Shown here piece after piece: positions 32,449 to 42,622 of a stretch of 64,000 nt of DNA. The notes under the pieces were generated by a model, which was given only the letters and a program-made list of their open reading frames with translations, searched no databases and was not told where the DNA came from. Made by a program: the position numbers and the translations under genes. Source of the stretch: Typha latifolia (taxonomy: Eukaryota; Streptophyta; Magnoliopsida; Poales; Typhaceae); the NCBI GenBank assembly GCA_019914945.1, contig CM034113.1:4568850-4632849 (forward strand), given 5' to 3'. Numbering within the stretch: the stretch's first letter is position 1; each line of letters opens with the position of its first letter.

Positions 32449-35400
32449 TTATGGTACGTGATAGCAACTTGAAATATCTTGAGAAGATATTTTAAAGCAA
32501 AGATTAGGTGAGCTATAGACGTAAGATGGTATAGAAGATAGAGTAGCGACGTACTTGCTCAATCTATCAACCACCATAAAAATAATAGAGTAGCCACGTA
32601 CCAGCGGAAGACCTTCTATAAAATCTATAGAAATGTCTTCCCAAACATGGTCCAGTATCGATAAAGGCTGAAGTAATCCGGCCGATTTCAATGTGGTTGT
32701 CTTAGCCCTTTGACAGACGTTGAAAACACAGACAAAACTCCCCATATCTAGCCTTAGTCCTATAAAAATCTCAAAACATCTAGGTCAGATGTACATGCAT
32801 ATCTTAGCGCATCAAGAAATGAAAAAGTAGGAGAAGAATAGGTTGCAAGCTCGGCGGTATCGATTTGGCGTGATAGTGCATCCGCCGCTCTATTTTTCGT
32901 TCCTTTCTTGTACTGAATTTTATAATCATAGCCCAGCAATTTTGCGACCCATCTCTGCTGTGCCAGAGTGTGAATTCGCTGCCCCATAAATTATGGAAGA
33001 CTCCTTTGATTTGTTCGAATAATAAATCGTCTGCCGATCAAATAAGACCTCCACTTTGTCACCGCATGTAGGATTGCCAACATCTCCCTCTCATAGGTCA
33101 ATAATTGTTGGGATTTCTGTGATAGAGCCTTGCTGAGAAAGGCCATGGGACATCCTCCTTGTATTAGTACAGCTCCTATGCCAACTCCCGACGCATCGAA
33201 TTCCACAACGAACTCTTTAGTGAAGTCTGGTAGAGCAAGAATGGGCGCCGTTGTCATTGATATTTTCAATATTTTAAAGGCTGCAGCGGCTTCCTCCGTC
33301 CATCTAAAAGAGTCCTTCTTCAGCAAAGAAGTGAGAGGAGCAGCAATCTTGCCATACCCAGCGATGAAGCGACGATAATACCCGGTCAGCCCTAAGAAGC
33401 CGCGTAATCCTATGGTGGAAGTAGGGATTGGCTAAGTTGTCATGCACGCCACCTTTTGAGGATCCGCCGCCACTCCTTTTGCTGTTATGATGTGGCCTAA
33501 ATACTCTACTTGTGTTACTCCCCATAGGCACTTGGACATCTTAATCTTCAGCTAGTTTTGCTTCAACAAATCCATATCCTCTAAATGCCACCAATGCTCC
33601 ATTTCAGTCCTGCTGTACACCAAAATGACGTCAAAGAATACCATGACATATCATCACAGTCAAGGCCAAAAAATATCATTCATAAGGCCTTGAAAAGTAG
33701 CTGGAGCATTGGTGAGACCAAATGGCATCACTTGGAACTCATAGTGCCCGTCCGAAGTCCGAAATGTAGTTTTGTACACATCTGCCAGGTGAACTCTAAT
33801 TTAATGATACCCAGCCCTCAAGTAAAGTTTGCTAAATATGGTCGCCACTGCAAGCTCATCCAGTAGCTCCTCTATGATCGGAATGGGATACCAGTCCTTG
33901 ATGGTGATAGCGTTTAGTACCCAGGAGTCGACACAAAAACGCCACAACCCATCCTTTTTTCGCACCAATAACACGTGCGATGAGTAAGAGCTATGACTTG
34001 GTTATATGAGGTCTTGCTCCAACATCTCGGCCACCATCTTGGAGATAACTTCCTTCTACGCATGTGGATATCGATACAGTCTCACGTTCACCGGTGCGGT
34101 CAGGCATAATCTCTATGCGATGGTCCGCTGTTCGCCTTGGCGGCAACTTCTTTGGCTCCTTAAATAGTCCAAAAAATTTATCTAATAAATTAGACAAATT
34201 AATTGTAGTACCTGGACTCATTTGAGGCTCATCTCGTACTGATCCTAACTGAACAAGATAGGCCAATCACTCACACAACGCAGCCCCACCATTGGCTGCG
34301 TCGCTGCAATCGGCGGGGACCGAATGCCATCAAGTTGTACCTCTTTGTTTCCTTGCTTAAATTTCATCCACATACTCCGGAAATCAAATGTGACGAGTCC
34401 CAAGCTCTGCAACCACTGAGTGCCAAGGATAATGTCTGCTCCTTGCAGCGCTAACAGATACAATTCCATAATGATGTCGTGTTCTTGCACCCAAATACCG
34501 ACCCGGCGGCACAAGCTCTTTGCCTGAAGCTTCATGCCGTCTCTAATAGCGACCTCAAACCCTACGGTCTGTTCAGCATCCAAGCCCAACTTCCTTACCA
34601 ACCTCTCGTCTAAAAAGTGTGTGTACTCCCTAAATTGATAAGGATGTGTACACAATGTTTTTTAATGAGTCCATCCAACTACAATCTCCTCGGCGCGAAA
34701 GTACTCGAATATGCATGCATAGATATCTCAGCTTGGATATCTTCCTCTACGCCCTCCTCCACGTCCTTCTTATGGACCTCCTCTGTATACTCTCCATCAC
34801 CAACAACCTCATCATCCCCGGTCATCGGTGTTCCAAACCGATCAGGAGTGTGAAAGTTCAAACGGGTGGGTCTTGTGCTTCCTCTAACATCGGAAGAGGG
34901 TCTCAAGGGTGGTCATGCTCCAGTACTAGTAGTCGCTGCCTTTGAGCCCGCAGAATTTCTAGCCGGCGTTCTCGGCGCAAACTGCCCATCTCGGTTGCCC
35001 CAACTTGCTTTCGTTGCCATCTTGAGAGCCTTGTGCTTTTGCTCCATCCTCACGGCATTCTCAAAGCCCTCCTCAAGAGTGGTAGGACAGAGAGCATGAA
35101 CATCCGCCTGGATCTCCTCCCGTAAACCTAAAATAAAGGTACTCATCAATGTCGATTCGAACCAAGGTGGCTCGCAACGACAATTAACTCTTTCAAATTC
35201 TGCTTGGTACTCTAATACATTTGTCCTATGAACTATCTTGATTAATGTGGCAGCAAAATCTTCATACGCTGCTGTCCCAAATCTATGTGTAATCCTCCTA
35301 CAAAAGTCTAACCAATCGGTAAATCCTCCACCTCGAATGGCCGATTGATACCAATGCAACGTTATTCCTTGGAGGTGAAAGCTTGTCGTCAGTACCTTTG

Positions 35401-36071
35401 CGTCCTCCGCTGTGCCTTGACAATCAAAGTATTGCTCCACTTGAAACACCCAATTCATCAAATCTCCGCCTTGAAATTTTGGAAAGTCCAAGTGTGCGGT
35501 TCTCCCCCGGATAGCATTATTGGGCTCACAAAAGATCCTTGGTTTAGGTCTGAACTAATATGCTTGTTGCTCACCTTCTTTGAATCCTCGAGCACTCCAT
35601 CACCATCTCTGAAGGGATCAACATCATCATCTAAGTGCCAAATCTTCTTCATCGATGAAGCGCACCAGTGCCGCATGTCTCTCGGGTTTCACCACCGTCG
35701 GCCTTAGGTTGTGTATCGAAGGTGGGAGATGATGTGTAGGAATAGGTAAAAGAGGATCATTGATATTAACATGTCATACCTGGACTTGTGGGGTATCGGT
35801 TTGGTGTGGCCCCATCGCCAGTCCTTCTTGAGGCATAGATCTTCATCAAGAAGATGACGAAGCCGATCGGTTCATAACATATTCCTTCAAGGCATTATAA
35901 TCATTCTAAATTGCGTCCACCCGATGCAGCAATGTTTAGAACATGCCCCTAAGTTAATCTGCCAAGCCCATGTTCAAACTCATGGACGTTGGTTGACTCG
36001 GTCCTACCGTGGCCGCACCAAGGGAATCGGCCTCTCGATGTGCCCTCCATTAATCTCCTTGATGATGTCAT
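32449..36071 (-). pseudogene. gag-pol: G3-B gag-pol, truncated in integrase
   Basis: Minus strand from the ATG near 36071. Gag core 35491-34913 (MDFPKFQGGDLMNWVFQVEQ; TNVLEYQAEFERVNCRCEPP). No intact knuckle is visible near 34880. The protease at about 34660-34250 reads INLGSTH, with the catalytic Asp-Ser changed to Asn-Leu. RT pieces lie at 34266-33330, with the catalytic box reading FFDV instead of FFDD near 33625. RNase H is 33326-32760 (LALPDFTKEFVVEFDASGVG). The integrase start at 32745-32550 (DHVWEDISIDFIEGLP, VVDRLSKY) ends abruptly. It is the best-preserved RNase H in the window, but the element is not functional. Confidence 0.86.
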
Positions 36072-36112
36072 CTTCCTTGTCTCCACCATTAATGGAGGTC
36101 CGAGGTTTGTCA

Positions 36113-36390
36113 GGCCTCGATATCAATGGTAGGTTACGGAATGTCCTCTTCAATATCTGGATTGATCATAGGAAGCAGTCTGTGCAACCAATAAAAAATA
36201 TTCACCAAATATTCTTCCAAAGTCAGAAAATTATGAAACTAATGGTGGTCGATTCGTAACTTCCTGATCTACGTTTTTTGTATTTATTCCCTTCATATAT
36301 TCAAACTACAACTGGGACAAAAATATGCTAGAGTGGGATGATGGTGGTGGTGACATGTGGAGTGGATGATAGGGTTATGGATGATAATGA
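36113..36390 (-). repeat. G3-B LTR 3' part and decayed primer site
   Basis: Minus-strand LTR sequence up to about 36128, then TTGATATCGAGGCCTG, which looks like one worn primer-site unit. The array seen in other G3 copies is absent. The right part of this LTR lies at 45688-46278 beyond G1-C. Confidence 0.75.
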
Positions 36391-37270
36391 TGATACGATT
36401 CCGATTTCATGGATGTTGTCTCGAGCATGAATACACTTTAGGGGTGTCTTTGTCTCTTGTTTTAGTGTTTAATTCTTAAAAAAATAAGTTTTCTGTATGT
36501 CGCGTTCGAACGCTGGTGGAGTGCGGTCGAACATAGTTGTGAACGCCTGCATCACGTTTGCACATCTAGAGAGTGTGAATTGTGCGTTCGAATGTGCCTG
36601 TGAATGCCTGCAATGCGTTCGCAAAATTCTAGATAAGTGAGAAATAAGTGCATTTGAACACGATCGGGCGCGTTCGAACGCGGTCAGCGAAAATGCATTG
36701 TTTAGGGTTAATTTTGAATTGTTGGTTAGCCTCTAAAGGTGTGGATGGCAACCATGGAATCATTATTGATGAATTGAATTTTTGCCTTGCTTACTTCATC
36801 TTCTTCGCTCCCATTCTCTCGATCCCCAGTGACGCCGCTTCTAGCCTCCCTCGATCGGCCAATCACCCTAGTCTCTTAGGGGTGGCCCTCTCCTCCCCCT
36901 TCTTCTAATCTATCCAACACTTGCCCTAACCCTTCCATCAACCATAACCCTTCCACCACCACTTTTCACCGGTGCCACCCCATTAATGTCAATCCACCAC
37001 CAACCACCATCATCTAGGATCTCGTGCCTCCATCCACGGATCCTGATCAGACCCACTAACGTTCGTCCACTAATCGGACGATATCTCGAGATTCCTATAT
37101 CTGATTCGCCTGAAATTTGATTTGTTGGAAAGCTCTTTTCCGGAATATAAAAATTTCACTGATCTGATGACAAAATATTTTGAGATCTATTTACAAAGTT
37201 TTGTCAGATCTAGTTCAGATCTGAAAATTGGAAGAGATCGAACCTTGGCCTAAAAGGGGAGATCGTATCA
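36391..37270 (+). repeat. G1-C 5' LTR, 880 bp
   Basis: From TGATACGATTCC to GAGATCGTATCA. The ends are perfect 9-bp inverted repeats (TGATACGAT / ATCGTATCA). TTCGAA palindromes lie at about 36502, 36585 and 36668. This is the reference LTR for the family. Confidence 0.92.
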
Positions 37271-37273
37271 AGC

Positions 37274-37286
37274 TGGTATCAGAGCC
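37274..37286 (+). promoter_or_regulatory. Primer binding site (tRNA-iMet), G1-C
   Basis: TGGTATCAGAGCC lies three bases after the LTR end, a perfect match. Confidence 0.93.
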
Positions 37287-37313
37287 ACGTTCCTCGAACA
37301 CGCGCTTCCTACG

Positions 37314-38141
37314 ATGACAACTAGAGCCATGGCTGCACGGCGAGATAAGGAAGAAGAGATTCTCCCAATAGAGGAGGGGGAAACGGTTGCGGGAACTTCC
37401 ACCCGTGGAACCGCCCGATCTAATCGAAATACGAAAGAACCTAATGTTCAAGCCGTATTGGGGTTTCTTTCTCAACAAATGTCTATCAACAACCAGATGA
37501 TGATGGAGATGATGCAGGAATTACGGGCGACAAGGGAAGCTATGGCGAACGGGAACGCACCATCGACCCCACGACGCGAGTCCACTCCCATGAACCCACC
37601 GCCACCGGTTCAGAATTTGCAACCACAAGAGACTCTGCTACCACCACCCTATGGGCAGAGGCAAGCAAGGATGGTTCCACCAAGCCTAGTTGTAGATGAA
37701 CCGATTCGATGAGTGAACCACTATGGAGATCACCTTAGAGATCAAGATCCGTGGGCTGGGCAATACTACCCGAAACCATGACGAGTTAATCAAAACCAAA
37801 GGAGGGATCATCAACCATTCATGGTGCATCCTCCTCTGGTTAGACAAGGACTTGGACATGATCCGAAACGAGACAACGACATCCGTGGACAAATCGTGCA
37901 TCTCGAATTCCCCAAGTTCAAAGGTGGCGATCTGATCGATTGGTTGTATAGGGCGGAGCAATTCTTCGCATACCAAGGTATAGCGGAAGAATACAAGGTG
38001 ACGCTTGCGAGCTTCCACCTTGAAGATGCGGCGCTTCATTGGTTTCGAGCAGCCAATGCCAATGAGGCTATCAAAACTTGGGCTGAAATTTTGTGCCGAT
38101 ATCACGCAGCGATTTGGAGCGTCAAGGTATGAAGACTTCGA
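37314..38141 (+). pseudogene. gag: G1-C gag, first part
   Basis: The start at 37314 (MTTRAMAARRDKEEE) opens a 132-codon frame to 37712. The core continues in another frame at 37821-38132 (FPKFKGGDLIDWLYRAEQFF; ALHWFRAAN), with a further shift near 38085. It is interrupted at 38141, inside the codons for EDF/NALLS, by G1-B. Confidence 0.88.
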
Positions 38142-39081
38142 TGATAGGATCTTCTCTTTGGGGCTAAGGCTCTGATACCAGCTTGATACGATCTTGCACA
38201 GAACTTTGAAATAAGATCCCAAAATATTCTGTCGTCAGATCGACGTGAGATTTTGATATGTTGTATCCTCGTAAAAGATCTTTCCAACAAATCAAGTTTC
38301 AGGCAAATCGGAGTTGGGGATCTCGAGATATCGTCCATTTAGTGGACGAAGGTCAGGTGGTCTGTTTTGGATCCGTGGATGGAGGCATGTGATCCTAGGT
38401 AATGGTGGATGGTGGAGGACCGGCGTTAATGGGGTGGCACCGGTAAAAAGTGGTGGTGGAAAGGCTATGGTTGATGGAAGGGTTAGGGCAAGTGTTGGAT
38501 AGATTAGACGAAGGGGGAGAAGAGGGCCACCCCTAAGGGACTAGGGTGATTAGCCGGACGAGGGAGGTTAGAAGCAGCGTCGCCAGGGATTGAGAGAACG
38601 GGAGCGAAGAAGACGAAGGAAGCAAGGCAAAACTCAATCTCAATAATCAATAATAATTTTGGTTGCCCTACACATCCTTTTATAGGCTAACCAACAACTC
38701 ACATTAACCCTAAAACACAATTTTCGCCGACCGCGTTCGAACTCGCCCGACCGCGTTCGAACGCACCGAATTAGCTCTTCTGGATTTGTGAACGCGATGC
38801 AGGCGTTCGAACGCATGATCGAACACGCCTGTCGGTATTTGCGAACGCGATGCAGGCGTTCACAGTGCGTTCGAATGCACCGCGTTCGAATGCACAGTAC
38901 ATTCTCTTCACCACTTTCACAACCCCGTTCACAAACCGCGTTCGAACTCACTCCACCCGCGTTCGAACGCGACTTACAGAAAACTTATTTTAATGGAAAT
39001 TAAATACTAAAACATGAAGCAAAAACACTCCTAAAGTGAATCCATGCTCGAGACGACGTCGGTGAAGTCCGAATCGTATTA
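38142..39081 (-). repeat. G1-B 3' LTR, 940 bp, with a primer site inside U5
   Basis: Minus strand from TAATACGATTCGG (TG start changed to TA) to GATCCTATCA. 42 bases before the terminus lies an older LTR end, ATCGTATCA, then AGC and a perfect TGGTATCAGAGCC (38168-38180), then TTAGCCCCAAAGAGAAG and the true end. Confidence 0.9.
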
Positions 39082-39108
39082 ATCCACCACGCTTCCGCAA
39101 CCTTGTCC

Positions 39109-39420
39109 TCAAGGTTTGAAGTTCGGAAAGTGATCCATGATATCTGACTCTAGCTCCCAGGTAGACTCGTCAGTAGGTTTGCCCAGCCACTCAATTAGCA
39201 CTTCAGTCTCTAATCTGGTCCCATGGCGTCTTCTCCTGCGGCCTAATACTCGGACCGGTTCAGTGGGGGCATCTTCCTCCATTAGTTCGGGTAAGGCCGA
39301 ACCCACCACATGGTTAGGCCCGATCTGGGCCTTCAATGCTGATACATGGAAGATCGGATGTATCCTGGTTCCTTCAGGTAGGTCCAACCAGTAAGCTACT
39401 AGACCGATTCGTTGTAGCAC
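39109..39420 (-). pseudogene. G1-B integrase C-terminus and chromodomain-like end
   Basis: Reads RIGLVAYWLDLPEGTRIHPI, HVSALKAQIGPNH, RLETEVLIEWLGKPTDESTW, MDHFPNFKP and stop. This is the end of chromovirus integrase with a chromodomain-like tail (the Trp of STWE and the final hydrophobic run). It is separated from the upstream 534-codon ORF by a one-base deletion near 39440 (KLGHKYYG in G1-C). Confidence 0.85.
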
Positions 39421-41003
39421 TTGGTACGGACCGTAGTACTGTAACCCAACTTTTGGTTCAAAATCGGTCTCAATGTGGATTGCCGATACGGTTGAGCTCG
39501 AACGAACACCAATTGATCCACCTCAAATTCTCGCTCACGTCGGCCTTTGTCATGAGTTTGCTTCATACGGTTTTGGGCTGTGGCTAGGTGAGTCTTGAGC
39601 CGTCTCAATGTTTTATCTCGATCAGCCAGCTCCAAGTCAAGCTCGGTCCTATCCGCCGCCGCGAGTCTATCATAGGCACGCAAGACAGGGGGAGTGCGCC
39701 CATAAACCGCCTCCAAAGGGTTCATCCTCAGTCGAGCTTGGATACTTGTACTCCTACTAGCCCAAGGTGGAATTCGGATCCATCTACATTGAGTCCACTT
39801 GGTCTCGGGTGGTCGAACCACTTGACTCAATGTCAGTTCAGCAATAGTAATCTGGTACATCCGATTGCGCTCGGGAGGTCGAGTTAGATGTAGTTGGTGG
39901 ATCCAGATTAGTTCCTCCCAATGACTCGAGTTAGGTTCAGCGACAGCCATTTGCATTAGTAGAGCTCGGTCCCCTGCACAAGGAAAGCTCACAAGTGGTT
40001 GCAATGTCAGCCCTTGCCGCGGTTGATTTCCATCCAGCAGCACCCTTCGTCCATTCCTCTGAAATGTTAGTGTGAGGTTTGAGAAATCAAATGTTACGAG
40101 CCCCAAGCTTTGAAGCCATTGAGTCCCCAAAACAATGTCGGCACCTCGCAAGGCCAACGGATAAAGATCCAATGTGAAAGTTTGGCCTTGCACCTTCAAT
40201 TCCACCTGGTCAAGCCCAACAATGTAGCCTTCTTGAAATTCTAACCACTTAGAGTCTTCAAAAAAATTTGAAATCCCTAATCTTTCTCTCATAGTTCCAT
40301 CTCCATCAGCCATTGCCATAGGAGTTGCCTTAGCACGTGGCAGCCTTGACTGAGTAGTGACCACCTCTAGTAGTTGCTTTAGTAGGGTTCCCGACGGTGT
40401 GGCAGTAGTTGACGGCGATGGAAGGCCGAAGTTGGCCCAAAAAATAAAATCTCCAGGTCCTTCTCTGTCCCGTTGCAGCCATGGCAAGGAGCCTTTGGTC
40501 ATCCGGAATACTAAAATAGTTGCTGGTGAGGCCCATCTTGGGGTGGCGACGGTTGACTGCTGTGGAAGGCTGAGGTTGACAAAAACTAAATCTTCATCTC
40601 CTTCTTCTTCATTTTGTCGTAGCCATGGCAGGGAGCTTTCGACCATTGGGGTGAGAAAAGCATTAGCCCACAAGGTCTTTACGAGGCTGTCAGAGGCTGG
40701 TGTTGTCGTGGTTGGAAGATTGTGGCCTTCTCCTTCGAGTTGTAGCTCGGTGGAAAGCTGCAACGTTATCGCCGGTGATGGCGCTATCGCGGTCGACTTT
40801 CGATTGACCGAGGAGAAAGGTGGAAGGCCATTAGAGGCCATACATGATTTCTTCATAGTTGCTGACTCGTTGTGGTTGCAAATGAAGGTGGTGTTAGGCG
40901 GCCCAAGTGCTGGAACTTGCGGTTCTAGATCATCTCCCTCACCACTGATGAGGATTCCTGATGAGGAATATCCAGCGGCCACGTGTGGTCTTCCTCCATT
41001 CAA
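39399..41003 (-). CDS. 534-aa chimeric ORF: unknown repeat region + protease remnant + integrase end
   Basis: An open minus-strand frame of 534 codons with three identifiable parts. Residues 1-266 match no retroelement domain I know. They contain two clear repeats, residues 120-167 (SLPWLRQNEEEGDED..., STVATP) and 168-215 (SLPWLQRDREGPGDF..., STTATP), and a weaker one from residue 55 (MASNGLPPF). Residues 267-337 are the C-terminal half of the G1 protease (LALRGADIVLGTQWLQSLG) without its catalytic site. Residues 338-428 are unassigned. Residues 429-520 are the end of the integrase core (NPLEAVYGRTPPVLRAYDRL; LATAQNRMKQTHDKG). The natural start is unknown, as MNGG is only the first ATG. Whether it is translated is not known. 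Confidence 0.72.
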   Translation of the reverse strand: MNGGRPHVAAGYSSSGILISGEGDDLEPQVPALGPPNTTFICNHNESATMKKSCMASNGLPPFSSVNRKSTAIAPSPAITLQLSTELQLEGEGHNLPTTTTPASDSLVKTLWANAFLTPMVESSLPWLRQNEEEGDEDLVFVNLSLPQQSTVATPRWASPATILVFRMTKGSLPWLQRDREGPGDFIFWANFGLPSPSTTATPSGTLLKQLLEVVTTQSRLPRAKATPMAMADGDGTMRERLGISNFFEDSKWLEFQEGYIVGLDQVELKVQGQTFTLDLYPLALRGADIVLGTQWLQSLGLVTFDFSNLTLTFQRNGRRVLLDGNQPRQGLTLQPLVSFPCAGDRALLMQMAVAEPNSSHWEELIWIHQLHLTRPPERNRMYQITIAELTLSQVVRPPETKWTQCRWIRIPPWASRSTSIQARLRMNPLEAVYGRTPPVLRAYDRLAAADRTELDLELADRDKTLRRLKTHLATAQNRMKQTHDKGRREREFEVDQLVFVRAQPYRQSTLRPILNQKLGYSTTVRTKCYNESV

Positions 41004-41163
41004 TAGTGGTTCGCACGGTTGTCGACTCGTCGAAGAACTCCGTTCGACGTCAAAAGAACATTTCCAACCGTTGAGCTTGCCGAAGGAAACTGCTGCCTTG
41101 AAGCTAGACTCCTCACCGTTTCTGCAGGGATCGGGAATGGTGCAGCCAGCCCTTCACAGTTTT

Positions 41164-41636
41164 TTACGAGGTCTCCGGTGCATGGGAAGATGTGGAGGTT
41201 CCGAGGGCTGCTACAATGGTCGAGGATCCCATTGTAGCGGACAGCCGTTCGTTGCGGCTAACCATGGGTCGAGGTGTAGAAGCTCGATCTTGCCTGATAG
41301 CCGAACTCTCCCCTACTTTTGTGATGAACGGGGAGGCCGTGGAGGATGTTGGGTATGTTGCAGAGGGTTCCCCATGCTGCCTTGTGATTGCCCTGCTTGT
41401 TGAAGAAGGTTTCGGCCACGCCCGAATTTCCCACAGCATCTCCATCATCATTTGATTATTGATGGCCATCTACTTGGAAAGAGACCCCAACACGGCTTGA
41501 ACGTCAGGTTCTTCCGTATTCCGATTAGATCGGGCGGTTCCGCGGGTGGGAGTCCCCGCAACCGTTTCTCTCTCCTCTATTGGGATAATCTCTTCTTCGT
41601 ATCTCGCCGTGCAGCCATGGATCTGGTTGTCGTCAT
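41164..41636 (-). pseudogene. gag: G1-B gag start and divergent continuation
   Basis: Minus-strand ATG at 41636; a one-base shift follows within 40 bases. G1 gag is recognisable through GSLSK, stop, MAINNQMMMEML (about 41430-41470). From about 41415 leftward the reading (residues such as SSTSRAITRQHGEPSATYPT) is Ser/Thr/Ala-rich and unlike other G1 gags, so the captured segment probably begins there. Confidence 0.75.
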
Positions 41637-41661
41637 TGGAAGTGCTTGTCCGAGGAACGGT

Positions 41662-41674
41662 GGCTCTGATACCA
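41662..41674 (-). promoter_or_regulatory. Primer binding site (tRNA-iMet), G1-B
   Basis: Minus strand TGGTATCAGAGCC lies three bases after the true LTR end at 41678. A second, worn copy (TAATATCAGAGCC, 41704-41716) lies within the LTR. Confidence 0.9.
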
Positions 41675-41677
41675 GAT

Positions 41678-42617
41678 TGATACGATCTTCTCTTTGGGGC
41701 TAAGGCTCTGATATTAGCTTGATACGATCTGGCACGGAACTTTGAAATAAGATCCCAAAATATACTGTCGTCGAATCGACGTGAGATTTTGATATGTTGT
41801 AGCCCCGTAAAAGAGCTTTCCAACAAATCAAGTTTCAGGCGAATCGGAGTTGGGGATCTCGAGATATCGTCCGTTTAGTGGACGAAGGTTAGGTGGTCTG
41901 TTTTGGATCCGTGGATGGAGGCACGTGATCCTAGGTAATGGTGGATGGTGTAGGACTGGCGTTAATGGGGTGGCACCGGTAAAAAGTGGTGGTGGAAAGG
42001 CTATGGTTGATGGAAGGGTTAGGGCAAGTGTTGGATAGATTAGACGAAGGGGGAGAAGAGGGCCACCCCTAAGGGACTAGGGTGATTAGCCGGACGAGGG
42101 AGGTTAGAAGCGGCGTCGCCGGGGATTGAGAGAACGGGAGCGAAGAAGACGAAGGAGGCAAGGCAAAACTCAATCTCAATAATCAATAATAATTTTGGTT
42201 GCCCTACACATCCTTTTATAGGCTAACCAACAACTCACATTAACCCTAAAATACAATTTTCGCCGACCGCGTTCGAACTCGCCCGACCGCGTTCGAACGC
42301 ACCGAATTAGCTCTTCTGGATTTGCGAACGCGATGCAGGCATTCGAACGCGTGATCGAACGCGCATGTCGGTATTTGCGAATGCGATGCAGGCGTTCACA
42401 GTGCGTTCGAACGCACCACGTTCGAACGCACAGTACATTCTCTTCACCACGTTCACAACCCCGTTCACAAACTGCGTTCGAACTCACTCCACCCGCGTTC
42501 GAACGCGACTTATAGAAAACTTATTTTAATGGAAATTAAACACTAAAACATGAAGCAAAAATACTCCTAAAGTGAATCCATGCTCGAGACGACGTCGGTG
42601 AAGTCCGAATCGTATCA
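41678..42617 (-). repeat. G1-B 5' LTR, 940 bp, with a primer site inside U5
   Basis: Minus strand TGATACGATTCGG to GATCGTATCA. It has the same 42-base extension as the 3' LTR: ATCGTATCA, AGC, TAATATCAGAGCC (two changes from the primer site), TTAGCCCC and the end. TTCGAA palindromes cluster at about 42265-42500. Confidence 0.9.
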
Positions 42618-42622
42618 TTCGA

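Larger units (their letters stand above)
38142..42617 (-). mobile_element. G1-B: young non-autonomous gypsy element with a captured insert
   Basis: A 4476-bp element with two 940-bp LTRs, flanked by TTCGA (38137-38141 and 42618-42622). Removing it restores the G1-C gag. LTRs are the same length, align without gaps, and differ at roughly three dozen positions by eye, so it is the most recent insertion here. The interior holds a gag start, about 1.2 kb unlike other G1 elements, a protease remnant and an integrase/chromodomain end, all on the minus strand. RT and RNase H are absent. Confidence 0.92.
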
